Numbered from the stretch's first letter, positions 7,775-16,673 are shown. The stretch: DNA of 64,000 nucleotides from Dyadobacter sp. CY312 (GCF_021390535.1 NZ_JAJUXG010000014.1:1-64000), one strand, 5' to 3'. Made by a program: numbers and translations. Notes: a model not told the origin generated them from the letters alone.

Positions 7775-8672
7775 GTCGACATACTCCATTAAAGACCTGG
7801 AACGCATAAGTAACCAGAAAGCGCATACCATCAGAATATGGGAACAGCGACATGGTTTGCTTCATCCGGAAAGAACTGACACCAACATTCGCTACTACGA
7901 TGACAGTCAGTTGAAAAAATTACTTAAAGTATGTACACTGATTAACAGAGGGATGAAGATTTCTCAGATCAGTAAACTGAGTAAGCAACAGATGGCGGCG
8001 GAGATAGACCTGATCATCGCTGATTCGTTTCAGGGAGACGTTCATATTGAGGCAATCATCAACGAAGCACTTATAGCCATTTCAACGTATGATGCCGAAA
8101 TGTTTAATCAGCTTTTCTCTGGCTCAGTGAAAAGGCTTGGCATGAAGAAAACTTATTTACGCATTATTTATCCCCTATTGGTTCGTACCGGATTAATGTG
8201 GACCATAGATGATTTGCTGCCCTCCCAGGAGCATTTCCTGTCCAATCTGATCAGACAAAAACTTTTTGCAGCGATAGACGTCCTGCCTTTTCCTGATAAC
8301 CCCGATCAGACATGGGTTTTGTTCCTGAACGAACATGAGGATCATGAAATAGGATTACTGTTCGCCAATTACATTTTAAGGCAATACGGTAAAAAGGTAG
8401 TGTATCTCGGAGCCAGGGTACCCTACGCTGATCTCGCTAGCGTCCTTAATGAATGTAAACCTACACATGTGTATACATTCATTACCGGCAGCCAATGGGA
8501 AAAAGAACTGGAACAAATATTGATAAAGTTACGTGGTGACTTTCACCAACATCAAATTTGCATATCCGGCGGCGACCCTGCAATTCAGAAATTCGCAACT
8601 GACCAGGCGATAAACAATATTTCGTCTGTGGATCAACTTATTAACATGCTTAACGTACCATATGAATTATAA
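7773..8672 (+). CDS. carH: CarH/LitR-type B12-dependent MerR regulator of carotenoid genes
   Basis: A 299-residue regulator. Residues 1-75 are a MerR winged helix (YSIKDLERIS, IRIWEQRHGLLHPERTDTNIRYY). The middle carries the photoreceptor capping signature W-x9-EH: Trp143, Glu153, His154. The C-terminal cobalamin domain carries ExHxxG (Glu189, His191, Gly194), His191 being the expected lower cobalt ligand. In characterised CarH, adenosylcobalamin makes a DNA-binding tetramer in the dark and light breaks it, inducing carotenoid synthesis. The residue after Trp143 is Thr144; in Thermus CarH it is the His that binds cobalt after photolysis. It leads the crt operon and overlaps crtI by 11 bp. Start is fixed by ATG 7773. 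Confidence 0.85.
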   Translation: MSTYSIKDLERISNQKAHTIRIWEQRHGLLHPERTDTNIRYYDDSQLKKLLKVCTLINRGMKISQISKLSKQQMAAEIDLIIADSFQGDVHIEAIINEALIAISTYDAEMFNQLFSGSVKRLGMKKTYLRIIYPLLVRTGLMWTIDDLLPSQEHFLSNLIRQKLFAAIDVLPFPDNPDQTWVLFLNEHEDHEIGLLFANYILRQYGKKVVYLGARVPYADLASVLNECKPTHVYTFITGSQWEKELEQILIKLRGDFHQHQICISGGDPAIQKFATDQAINNISSVDQLINMLNVPYEL

Positions 8673-10158
8673 TTCCAGAGCGAAGCAGCAAAAGGTTGCC
8701 GTAATAGGATCGGGATTTGCCGGAATGGCTGCTTCTGCTGTACTCGCCAAAGAAGGAGCAAAAGTGACTGTTTATGAGCAAAATGAGGATATAGGTGGGC
8801 GCGCAAGAACTTTTCAAAGTGATGGTTTTACCTTCGACATGGGACCGAGCTGGTACTGGATGCCAGACGTTTACGAAAGTTTTTACCAGTTTTTCAATAA
8901 GACCACAGCCGATTTCTACGAATTGATCAGGCTTGACCCAGGCTTTGCTGTTATTTTTCCTCAAAATGAAGTTTGGGATATTCCGGCAAGCTTCGATGAG
9001 ATCTGTGATTTGTTTGAGCAAACAGAATCGGGTGCAGGTGAAAAGCTTAGGAAATTTATCGCCGAGGGCGAGTTCAAGTACAAGGTGGGCATGGGTGATA
9101 TGGTTTACAAGCCAGGCCATTCTATTACGGAGTTTTTCAGTCTCAAACTTTTCAAGGATGCGCTGAAACTGGATTTATTCTCCTCTTTTAGCGGGCATGT
9201 AAGGCGGTATTTTAAAGATTCGCGACTATTGGCACTCATAGAGTTTCCTGTGCTTTTTCTGGGTGCAATGCCCAAAGACACACCTGCGCTTTACAGTCTG
9301 ATGAATTTTTCGGGATTGAAACAGGGGACTTTCTACCCCATGGGAGGATTCGGAAAAGTTGCCGCGGCGTTCCGGCAAATCGCACATGATGAAGGTGTCG
9401 AGTTCAGGACTTCTCAAAAAGTAAATTTTCTTGAAATAGATGCGGGTCTCATCCACCATCTTCACTCCGCTGGAAACAGCAACCCCGTGGACGCCGTGAT
9501 CGGGTCGGCCGATTACGAGCATATAGAAAGCAAACTTCTGCATAAGCACTATCAGTCTTACTCTGAATCGTATTGGGAAAGCAGAACCTTTGCCCCCTCC
9601 TGCCTGCTCTTCTATTTAGGTGTGAATAAAAAGATAGACAAACTCAGGCATCATAATTTATTCTTTGATGAGGATTTTGAGCAGCATGCCGTGGAGATAT
9701 ATAAAGACAAAAAATGGCCGGAAAGGCCGCTTTTCTACGTTTGCTGTCCATCCAAAACAGACCCTTCAGTAGCTCCCGAAGGCGGCGAGAATATTTTTGT
9801 ATTGATGCCCATCGCTATCGGGTTGCAAGACAGCGAAGAAATACGGACGGAATACTACGAGCGGTTAATGACCCGGCTGGAAAAATTTGTGGGTGAAGAT
9901 GTGCGAAACCATGTGGTATTCAAGAAAAGTTACGCCACTACGGATTTCGTCAACGATTATAATGCTTACAAAGGCAATGCTTACGGACTGGCCAACACGC
10001 TCATGCAAACGGCCATTTTCAAACCAAAAATGAGAAGTAAAAGGGTTAAGAATCTCTATTACGCAGGCCAGCTCACTGTACCAGGCCCGGGGGTGCCGCC
10101 ATCCATTATCTCTGGAAGAATTGCCGCCATTGAACTACTTAAATCCCTAAAAAGATAA
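8662..10158 (+). CDS. crtI: Phytoene desaturase (lycopene-forming type)
   Basis: CrtI introduces double bonds into phytoene to give lycopene, using FAD at the membrane. The 498-residue protein opens with the dinucleotide-binding motif VIGSGFAGMAASAVLAKEG and YEQNEDIGGRA, and ends with the bacterial-type desaturase signature LYYAGQLTVPGPGVPPSIIS. MGPSWYWMPDVY is a conserved substrate-site stretch. It starts inside the end of the carH-like gene (ATG 8662 against stop 8670-8672), indicating translational coupling. crtB follows after 3 bp. Confidence 0.95.
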   Translation: MNYNSRAKQQKVAVIGSGFAGMAASAVLAKEGAKVTVYEQNEDIGGRARTFQSDGFTFDMGPSWYWMPDVYESFYQFFNKTTADFYELIRLDPGFAVIFPQNEVWDIPASFDEICDLFEQTESGAGEKLRKFIAEGEFKYKVGMGDMVYKPGHSITEFFSLKLFKDALKLDLFSSFSGHVRRYFKDSRLLALIEFPVLFLGAMPKDTPALYSLMNFSGLKQGTFYPMGGFGKVAAAFRQIAHDEGVEFRTSQKVNFLEIDAGLIHHLHSAGNSNPVDAVIGSADYEHIESKLLHKHYQSYSESYWESRTFAPSCLLFYLGVNKKIDKLRHHNLFFDEDFEQHAVEIYKDKKWPERPLFYVCCPSKTDPSVAPEGGENIFVLMPIAIGLQDSEEIRTEYYERLMTRLEKFVGEDVRNHVVFKKSYATTDFVNDYNAYKGNAYGLANTLMQTAIFKPKMRSKRVKNLYYAGQLTVPGPGVPPSIISGRIAAIELLKSLKR

Positions 10159-10161
10159 GTT

Positions 10162-10998
10162 ATGAAAATCCTGTTCGACAATCTATCAGCCTCGTGCAGC
10201 AAAAAAACGACGCAACTATATAGCACTTCGTTTTCTCTAGGCATCCATTTTCTTAAAACCGGATTTCACGAACCGATCTATGGCATTTACGGGTTTGTGA
10301 GGCTGGCCGACGAAATTGTTGATAGTTTTCACGATTATGACAAAGCTTACCTGATGGAGAAAATCAGGACGGATACCGTTGAGGCCATACGAGACGGCAT
10401 CAGCATCAATCCTATTCTGAACAGCTTTCAGAAAGTGGTACATACCTATAATATAGAATGGGAGCTGATAGACACCTTTTTAAAAAGTATGGAAATGGAC
10501 CTGAAAAAGCTGGTGCACAATTCTGATTCCTACGAGCAATATATACTGGGCTCGGCAGAGGTGGTGGGGCTGATGTGCCTGCGGGTATTTTCAGAAGGCG
10601 ACGAAAAAATATACCAGGAGCTGAAACCATTTGCCATGAAACTTGGGGCGGCATTCCAGAAAGTAAATTTCCTCCGTGACCTGCAAGCAGACTATTTACA
10701 ATTGGGACGCACCTATTTCCCCGGCGTTAACTTTGACCACTTTTCACAAAAAGAAAAGGAAGCGATCCAAAAGGAAATCGAAGAGGATTTTCGGGATGCA
10801 CTCGTTGGCATTAAAAGGCTGCCAACCGGTGCAAGGCGGGGCGTTTATCTGGCCTATTATTATTACCTGAAACTTTTCATCCGGATAAAGGCGACCCCAG
10901 CTGAAAAGGTCATGAACGCACGTATTCGTATTCCGGATTACAATAAAATCGGGCTCATGTTTCGTTCACTAGTAAGGCACCAGTTTGACCTTTTATGA
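10162..10998 (+). CDS. crtB: Phytoene synthase
   Basis: A 278-residue squalene/phytoene synthase family enzyme that joins two geranylgeranyl diphosphates to phytoene. The first aspartate-rich motif is DEIVD (50-54) after GIYGFVRLA. The second is DLQAD (173-177) in VNFLRDLQADYLQLGRTYFP. These bind the diphosphates through magnesium. The order crtI-crtB within an operon that also has lycopene cyclase and hydroxylase supports phytoene rather than squalene synthesis. Confidence 0.94.
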   Translation: MKILFDNLSASCSKKTTQLYSTSFSLGIHFLKTGFHEPIYGIYGFVRLADEIVDSFHDYDKAYLMEKIRTDTVEAIRDGISINPILNSFQKVVHTYNIEWELIDTFLKSMEMDLKKLVHNSDSYEQYILGSAEVVGLMCLRVFSEGDEKIYQELKPFAMKLGAAFQKVNFLRDLQADYLQLGRTYFPGVNFDHFSQKEKEAIQKEIEEDFRDALVGIKRLPTGARRGVYLAYYYYLKLFIRIKATPAEKVMNARIRIPDYNKIGLMFRSLVRHQFDLL

Positions 10999-11045
10999 TA
11001 TTTTTTTGTTATCAAATCAACAATGGACCTAAATACCTTTTATAA

Positions 11046-11603
11046 ATGCTATTAGCTTCTGAAAACCTGATGCCCGACCTTATATACGATGAAGTAGTAT
11101 TGGTGAATGAACATGACGATGAAATCGGATTTATGCCCAAACTGGAAGCTCACCAGAAAGGCTCACTTCATCGCGCATTTTCCGTCTTTATTTTTAACAC
11201 AAAAGGAGAACTACTTTTGCAGCAGCGCGCTTTGGGCAAATACCACTCCGAGGGACTTTGGTCCAACACCTGTTGCAGCCATCCCCTGCCCAATGAAGCT
11301 ACCTCCAGCGCGGCCGTACGCAGGTTGCAGGAGGAAATGGGTCTGCAGGCGTCCTTACAATTTCTTTACTCCTTTCTCTACAAAGCGGAGCTCGAAAACG
11401 GACTTACAGAGCATGAGCTCGACCATGTTTTTTGGGGAGTATCAGACCATGAACCCATCATCAACACGGCAGAAGTGTCCAACTTCAAATATATTAGTGT
11501 AGAGGATCTGGCTGTGGACATCAAGAAAAACCCATCCCGGTATACAGAGTGGTTGAAAATATGCTTTGAAGATGTAATGCGCAAGATTAAACACATTGAC
11601 TAA
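11046..11603 (+). CDS. idi: Isopentenyl-diphosphate delta-isomerase, type I
   Basis: A 185-residue Nudix-fold isomerase that interconverts IPP and DMAPP, feeding carotenoid and probably meroterpenoid synthesis. GLWSNTCCSHP (70-80) holds the active-site cysteine and a metal-binding His. RLQEEMGL (93-100) is the Nudix-like helix, and ENGLTEHELDHVF holds further acidic ligands. The first ATG (11046) gives eight extra residues; the second, at 11070 (MPDLIYDEVVLV), agrees better with family N-termini. It sits between crtB and crtZ, 47 bp after crtB. Confidence 0.93.
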   Translation: MLLASENLMPDLIYDEVVLVNEHDDEIGFMPKLEAHQKGSLHRAFSVFIFNTKGELLLQQRALGKYHSEGLWSNTCCSHPLPNEATSSAAVRRLQEEMGLQASLQFLYSFLYKAELENGLTEHELDHVFWGVSDHEPIINTAEVSNFKYISVEDLAVDIKKNPSRYTEWLKICFEDVMRKIKHID

Positions 11604-11639
11604 AAACTCCGACAGCAAAGGAGGATATCGCTTAACAGT

Positions 11640-12113
11640 ATGAATCCGCTGATTGTAAATATAGCCATTGTAGCTGCCGCGTTTGTAGGCATGGAATGTG
11701 TTGCCTGGCTGGCGCATAAATATCTGATGCACGGTTTTCTATGGTTTTTGCATCATGACCACCACCAGCGCGACGACGGCGATTTTTTTGAGAAAAACGA
11801 CTATTTTTTTGTCATCTTCGCCATTCCCGGAATTGCTTGTTTGCTACTAGGCTTGTACGGAGGTTTCAATCCGTTGTTTTGGGTAGGTCTTGGCATAACG
11901 ATCTACGGTTTTGCCTACTTCATTGTGCACGATATCTTTATCCACCAGCGATTCAAGATTTTAAGAAACACCAATTTTGTCTATCTGAAAGCAATAAGGA
12001 GAGCACATAAAATGCACCACAAGCATTTGGGTAAACACCAGGGAGAGTGTTTTGGAATGCTGTGGGTTCCGCTTAAATATTTCAGAGAAGCTAAAAATGC
12101 AGCGGCCAAATGA
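11640..12113 (+). CDS. crtZ: Beta-carotene hydroxylase
   Basis: A 157-residue membrane di-iron hydroxylase of the fatty acid hydroxylase superfamily, turning beta-carotene into zeaxanthin. The histidine clusters are visible: HKYLMHG, HHDHHQRDD, HDIFIHQR and HKMHHKHLGKHQGE. There are about four hydrophobic segments. A good ribosome binding site (AAAGGAGG, about 15 bp upstream) precedes the ATG. The stop overlaps the start of the lycopene cyclase gene as ATGA. Confidence 0.93.
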   Translation: MNPLIVNIAIVAAAFVGMECVAWLAHKYLMHGFLWFLHHDHHQRDDGDFFEKNDYFFVIFAIPGIACLLLGLYGGFNPLFWVGLGITIYGFAYFIVHDIFIHQRFKILRNTNFVYLKAIRRAHKMHHKHLGKHQGECFGMLWVPLKYFREAKNAAAK

Positions 12114-12853
12114 ACTATACCTATCTGCTGGTAGACCTTGCGGCCATTTCCGTTCCGCTGCTATTTTCATTTCATCCCAAGATAGCCTTATACAAAATGT
12201 GGCCGTATTTATGGCCTGCCATTTTGTTATCAACCATTCCGTTTATCATCTGGGATAGCTATTTTACGCAAATAAGTGTTTGGGGTTTCAGCCCAAAATA
12301 CCTGCTAGGAACTTACTTTTTCGACTTACCGATTGAGGAGATTCTATTTTTTATTTGCATTCCTTATGCTTGTCTTTTTACCTATTATTGTTTCAGAATG
12401 TTTCTGGGTAATCATTATAAGCTTAAAACTGAGGGCCTGATCACCAACCTGATCCTGGCTATAACCGTACTTTTGGGATTGGTTTTCTCCGACAGGCTCT
12501 ATACTTCTTATACGGCAATAGGGCTCACCGGTTTCCTTCTTTTCCTTAAATTCATAATGAAACCCAAATGGCTGAGTCTGTTTTACTACTCCCACATGTT
12601 TCTGCTCATTCCATTTATCATTGTGAACGGAATACTTACGGGAACAGGTTTAGACCAGCCCATCGTATGGTATAACGATGCTGAAAACATGGGAATACGC
12701 TTTTTTACCATTCCCTTGGAAGACGTTTTTTATGGAATGCTGATGCTTTTGCTGAATACCTTCCTATTCGAATTCTTCATGCAAAAGGCTGGCGTGGGTA
12801 AAGTGGACGAAACAATGCAGGTGAAGAGTTTTTGGGAAATGGCAAAGTTTTGA
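12110..12853 (+). CDS. crtY: Lycopene beta-cyclase, fused CrtYc-CrtYd type
   Basis: A 247-residue integral membrane protein with about seven helices. Two similar halves each carry the cyclase motif: DLPIEEILFFICIPYACLF (about 72-90) and FTIPLEDVFYGMLML (about 200-214). This is the fused form of the heterodimeric CrtYc/CrtYd cyclases, which closes both ends of lycopene to beta-carotene. It overlaps crtZ by 4 bp and is the last gene of the operon. With CrtZ the end product should be zeaxanthin; no ketolase or glucosyltransferase is present here. Confidence 0.88.
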   Translation: MNYTYLLVDLAAISVPLLFSFHPKIALYKMWPYLWPAILLSTIPFIIWDSYFTQISVWGFSPKYLLGTYFFDLPIEEILFFICIPYACLFTYYCFRMFLGNHYKLKTEGLITNLILAITVLLGLVFSDRLYTSYTAIGLTGFLLFLKFIMKPKWLSLFYYSHMFLLIPFIIVNGILTGTGLDQPIVWYNDAENMGIRFFTIPLEDVFYGMLMLLLNTFLFEFFMQKAGVGKVDETMQVKSFWEMAKF

Positions 12854-12888
12854 GGTCAGGCAGACCCATAAAAACCTATCCATCTATT

Positions 12889-14028
12889 TCAAAACCGCTC
12901 CCCATGCGTAAGCGAAACCAGCTTACTGGTCACGGGCGGAAGCTGGCTTAACACTCTCAGCGCGAGATCGGTTGTAGCATTTTTCCCAAAAAGATATTGA
13001 AGATAATAACCCACTTTAATGCGGTTGCCAAAGTTTTTGTCCCAACTCCTTTTGTAATTCACAAGCGTTTGCTCTTTGGTTTGCTTATTATTCAAATATG
13101 CAATGAGTTCCGCTGCAAGTAATTTCGATGCACGCATTCCCATACTCATTCCATTTCCGCAAAGTGGAGTAATAGAGCCTGCCGAGTCGCCCAGTAAAAA
13201 TATACCCTGGTTGTCAGTCGATTTTTTCTTAAAACTGACATTGCTGATCACCAAGGGCTGTTGGGTTAGAAATTCAGATTCTGTGAAATACTTTTTCAAA
13301 AAAGGATTTTTAAAAAGCACATTCCGTTCCATCAACCCGATATCCTTACTATTCTTGTTAAGGTTATTGGCTGTGGTCAGATAACACAAACACTGCCAGT
13401 CATTATCGACTTTGGAAATACCGCAATACCCGTTTTCGAAATTGTGTAATTCAATACGGTTCGTAGGCAGGTCGGTCCTTACATGATATTTTACACCTAT
13501 GTAATTCATGCCATCTGACCCTTTCCCTAACTCGGCAGATTGAAGAAAGGAAGGTGTATATTTCCCATAACTTCCGCATACAATTTTGGCGTGATATGTA
13601 CCGCAGGAGGAATCAATTTCACTCACCTGTTTGTCTGCCTTCCTTACGCCGGTTACCCGACAATTCTCCTTGATTATCACGCCCTTTGAAACAGCGATAC
13701 TGCTTAACTGATGATCCAGCGTAAATCTGCTAATCCCAAAGCCGCCCATTTTCAGTGTGTGATTGAGCATGAATCCGCGTTGGGAACTGATGCCGAGCTG
13801 GTCAATGACAGGCAGATCCATATCGCCAAGGGGCAGCCCAAGTTGATTGAGAAAATTCCAGCTCTCCATCGAAATATATTCCCCACAAACCTTATGAAAT
13901 GGATACCTGTTTTTTTCGAATACGACCACGGAAAATCCTGCTTCCGCAAGCTGAATGGACAAACACAAGCCGGAAAGTCCTCCGCCAATTATCGCACAAT
14001 CGTAGCTTGTTGGATCCATATTCTCCAT
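12889..14028 (-). CDS. FAD-dependent oxidoreductase of the geranylgeranyl reductase / hydroxylase type
   Basis: A 379-residue flavoprotein. The Rossmann motif AIIGGGLSGLCLSIQLAEAG and FEK lie at about residues 12-40, and the second FAD motif GIFLLGDSAGSITPLCGNG lies near 280. The residues around PFHKVCGEYIS match the group holding geranylgeranyl reductases and aromatic hydroxylases. It is the last gene of a four-gene operon with UbiA, type III PKS and methyltransferase, 2 bp after the methyltransferase. A hydroxylation of a phenolic intermediate, as done by SrsC in Streptomyces phenolic lipid synthesis, or an isoprenoid reduction are both plausible. It ends 35 bp from the convergent crtY. Confidence 0.8.
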   Translation of the reverse strand: MENMDPTSYDCAIIGGGLSGLCLSIQLAEAGFSVVVFEKNRYPFHKVCGEYISMESWNFLNQLGLPLGDMDLPVIDQLGISSQRGFMLNHTLKMGGFGISRFTLDHQLSSIAVSKGVIIKENCRVTGVRKADKQVSEIDSSCGTYHAKIVCGSYGKYTPSFLQSAELGKGSDGMNYIGVKYHVRTDLPTNRIELHNFENGYCGISKVDNDWQCLCYLTTANNLNKNSKDIGLMERNVLFKNPFLKKYFTESEFLTQQPLVISNVSFKKKSTDNQGIFLLGDSAGSITPLCGNGMSMGMRASKLLAAELIAYLNNKQTKEQTLVNYKRSWDKNFGNRIKVGYYLQYLFGKNATTDLALRVLSQLPPVTSKLVSLTHGERF

Positions 14029-14030
14029 AA

Positions 14031-14723
14031 TCAGTTGTTTGTGTACACGATTACTTCATGGCGAAAAGCCCACTTATTTTTTACAGAATAATTATTCGCA
14101 CCCGCCTTTTTCAAAATTTCAATCCATTCCGGCTTTTTAAAACCACGAAGAACGGAAAGCGGTGCATCATTTTTAACAAGGTATGATTTGGAAAACAAAC
14201 CAGTCAGGAATTTGATTGCGTAGTAGGCAATCGGATTACGTTCAAGATCATTGATCACAAGTATACATCCGTGGTCCTGGCAAAATCGGACCAAACCAAC
14301 TAACTGTTCTCCGGAAAGGTGATGACAAAACAAACATGCGTGAATGACGTCGACCCTGCCGAGATGATTGAACACATTGCGGTAGTCGTCACAGATAAAG
14401 TTTACATCTTCATTCTTCAAATTATTCTCAGCATAATCAATGCAAACCTGTTTGAGATCAATCCCATGCAGATCAAGCTGAAAGTTGTTCTTTTTGTCCC
14501 AGGAAGAGAGTCGTTTGAGTGTATCGCCTCCGCCGCAGCCAATGTCACAAATGGTGTAAAATTGATCTTTTTTCAGCACTTTTTTGAATGCACTGAAGGA
14601 AATCTGATAACCTCCCAGCCAATGATTGATAAAATCCAGCTCCCGGAGATTCTGATAAAGATCCGCAGCCGGTATCTCTGCCTGATCCAGCAGTTCCATT
14701 TCTTGACTCCGTGATCTAAACAT
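14031..14723 (-). CDS. Class I SAM-dependent methyltransferase of the type III PKS operon
   Basis: A 230-residue protein with SAM motif I CDIGCGGGDTLKRL (about 59-72), the acidic loop near HGIDLK and a later VDVIHACLFCHHL. The frame continues upstream to 14819 inside the PKS gene; the ATG at 14723, overlapping the PKS stop by 8 bp, gives a natural start (MFRSRSQEMELL) and fits operon coupling. Its likely role is methylation of the polyketide-derived phenol, comparable to SrsB. Whether it acts on carbon or oxygen cannot be read from sequence. Confidence 0.82.
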   Translation of the reverse strand: MFRSRSQEMELLDQAEIPAADLYQNLRELDFINHWLGGYQISFSAFKKVLKKDQFYTICDIGCGGGDTLKRLSSWDKKNNFQLDLHGIDLKQVCIDYAENNLKNEDVNFICDDYRNVFNHLGRVDVIHACLFCHHLSGEQLVGLVRFCQDHGCILVINDLERNPIAYYAIKFLTGLFSKSYLVKNDAPLSVLRGFKKPEWIEILKKAGANNYSVKNKWAFRHEVIVYTNN

Positions 14724-15801
14724 ACGACAGCTGCATGGTTTCAATGCTAAGACCCGGGCCAAATGCCGCAGCAAAAACCTTATCACCCTTATCTTCCAGT
14801 CTGGCATTTCCCAGAACATCTTTCAGCACAAACAGCACGGTTGGAGAAGACATATTACCGTAATTTTTAAGAACCTCATAAGACGCTTTCAGCATGCAGC
14901 GATCTATTTCGAGCACTGCCGCGAAATCATCCAAAATGCGTTTCCCACCAGGATGAACTGCCCAGTGGCCCACGTCCCCGGGCTTTACTCCTATGGATGC
15001 AAGCATGGATTGAATATTACCGCTGATCAGGTCGGGAACGTAAGAGGTCAGGTTCATGATGAAGCCCGTTTCGGATAATTGCCATGCCATATCGTTGTAA
15101 CCATTATGCAGGATCATCGAATTGAAATCTTTGATTTGAACATGATGCATGAAGTCCCCCTCAGGTTGGGAAGCTACCAGGACAGCTGCTGCACCGTCAC
15201 CAAAAAGCAGATTGGAAAGCAGATAATCATCATTATATCGTTTTTGAAAATGAATGGTACATATTTCCGTACACACGACCAGCACTTTTGCATCCGGCTG
15301 ATTGCGGCAAATCGCATCCGCATTTTTCAACGCGATCACCGCGGCGTTACAACCCATAAAGTTGACGCTGCTGCGCTGCACCGAATTTTTCAAACCCAAT
15401 TCGCGCATCAGCTCAATATCCAGTCCGGGTGCAAAAAGCCCTGTACAGGTCACTGTTATTAAATGTGTGATTCCTGTTTTGATGGAATCAATGTCATTAA
15501 TTTTCTGAATGGCTTTTAATGAAAGACTTGTGGCATTTTTTCTGTACAAGTCCATGCGCTGTGAGAGGCCAGGCTCAGGAAGAAGATCCGCATTCCCTGC
15601 AAAAAAAGTGTAGTCGCCCGGCTCCTTGTCAAAATCGCTTATAACCGAATACCGTCTTTCTATTCCGGTTTTTCCGGCCACAATTTTAATCTTACGTTTG
15701 TTGACCGTGTCATCGGTTGAATTGATGTAAAATGAAGCAAGCTTTTCCTGAGAAAAACAATGGTCCGGTACAGCTGTCTCAATAGCAGTGATGTAACTCA
15801 A
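14716..15801 (-). CDS. Type III polyketide synthase (chalcone/stilbene synthase family)
   Basis: A 361-residue homodimeric ketosynthase that extends an acyl-CoA starter with malonyl-CoA and cyclises it, typically to alkylresorcinols or alkylpyrones. The catalytic triad is complete: Cys151 (VNFMGCNAA), His283 (WAVHPGG) and Asn316 (NYGNMSSP). FGDGAAAVLV and the C-terminal AAFGPGLSIE are also family motifs. The start codon is a TTG at 15801 overlapping the UbiA stop as TTGA; no ATG lies nearby and the family N-terminus (MSYITAIETAVP) fits. Starter and product are unknown. Confidence 0.92.
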   Translation of the reverse strand: MSYITAIETAVPDHCFSQEKLASFYINSTDDTVNKRKIKIVAGKTGIERRYSVISDFDKEPGDYTFFAGNADLLPEPGLSQRMDLYRKNATSLSLKAIQKINDIDSIKTGITHLITVTCTGLFAPGLDIELMRELGLKNSVQRSSVNFMGCNAAVIALKNADAICRNQPDAKVLVVCTEICTIHFQKRYNDDYLLSNLLFGDGAAAVLVASQPEGDFMHHVQIKDFNSMILHNGYNDMAWQLSETGFIMNLTSYVPDLISGNIQSMLASIGVKPGDVGHWAVHPGGKRILDDFAAVLEIDRCMLKASYEVLKNYGNMSSPTVLFVLKDVLGNARLEDKGDKVFAAAFGPGLSIETMQLSYV

Positions 15802-16673
15802 AGGAAATGATTAATAAAAATTAGTACTGTGAAACAACTATTCATACATACGGCTGCGATCAGGTTCATACGCATGGTATTCTTAAAATTGGCATTTGAG
15901 ATACTCTTACTCACCAGAAAGTACCAATATCCAAAGTACAAAACGATGGGCAAAAAGAACACCTGAATTACAAAAAAAACCGTTCCATCGCCTATGAAAG
16001 TAAAATAGAGATAATAGAAAATATTGCAAATGCCAAACATGAGGGCAGTGAAAAGAAATGTTCCTTTGTAGCCAAGCTTGTAACTCAATGTAACGACGCC
16101 ATCTTTGAGATCCTGTTCGTGCTGATAGATCTGGGTAAGTGGGTAGGCTCCGGCAATTTGAAACGAACACCCCATTAGCAAGAATAAATTCCCCTGGTTT
16201 AGCTCCATTGCTTCTCCCGTTATTCCGGCAACGGACATGTAATATGTAAACGCCCCCTGGAAAATAACAACCACCAGAAATCCCGGTACAGCGTATTTTT
16301 TCAACCTGACCAATCTCGAACTATAAGCTCTGGACGCAGCAATGTATAGGATCAAACAGATCGAAAACAGCCTGCTTACGAAAACGGCTGCGAGAACGAT
16401 TGCCGTGATGTCGAGTAACAGCGTTAAATAAAATAAAGACCTGGTGGGCATGGGTGGTTTTTCCAACCCGCCAATACTTCCCTCGTCCCGGTCGATGTAA
16501 CTGTTGTAACCATTACTTGCGGGATAAATCAGGAAATGAATAATCAGGAAGGATAAAAGTGCTTGTGGCAAAATAATCTGATGCGACTGGCTCAGTGCGA
16601 AAAGAAAGAGCGGCATCAAAAAAAAGGAAAATGGTATTCTTAGTAATTTAATCGTATTTCTGTCGGGGAGCAT
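15798..16673 (-). CDS. UbiA-family prenyltransferase
   Basis: A 291-residue membrane protein with about nine helices. The first aspartate-rich motif is NSYIDRDEGS (57-66) and the second is in YQHEQDLKDGVVTLSYKLG. UbiA enzymes attach an isoprenoid chain to an aromatic acceptor. The reading frame begins with a TTG at 16709, but the ATG at 16673 gives a standard N-terminus (MLPDRNTIKLLRIPFSF). As the first gene of the operon it points to prenylation of the product of the type III PKS, a meroterpenoid route. The isoprenoid pool is shared with the adjacent crt genes. Confidence 0.85.
   Translation of the reverse strand: MLPDRNTIKLLRIPFSFFLMPLFLFALSQSHQIILPQALLSFLIIHFLIYPASNGYNSYIDRDEGSIGGLEKPPMPTRSLFYLTLLLDITAIVLAAVFVSRLFSICLILYIAASRAYSSRLVRLKKYAVPGFLVVVIFQGAFTYYMSVAGITGEAMELNQGNLFLLMGCSFQIAGAYPLTQIYQHEQDLKDGVVTLSYKLGYKGTFLFTALMFGICNIFYYLYFTFIGDGTVFFVIQVFFLPIVLYFGYWYFLVSKSISNANFKNTMRMNLIAAVCMNSCFTVLIFINHFL

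Noticed and set aside
10162..10998. Squalene synthase (hopanoid HpnC/D) for the phytoene synthase gene
   Set aside because: Its operon has phytoene desaturase, lycopene cyclase and hydroxylase and no squalene-hopene genes.
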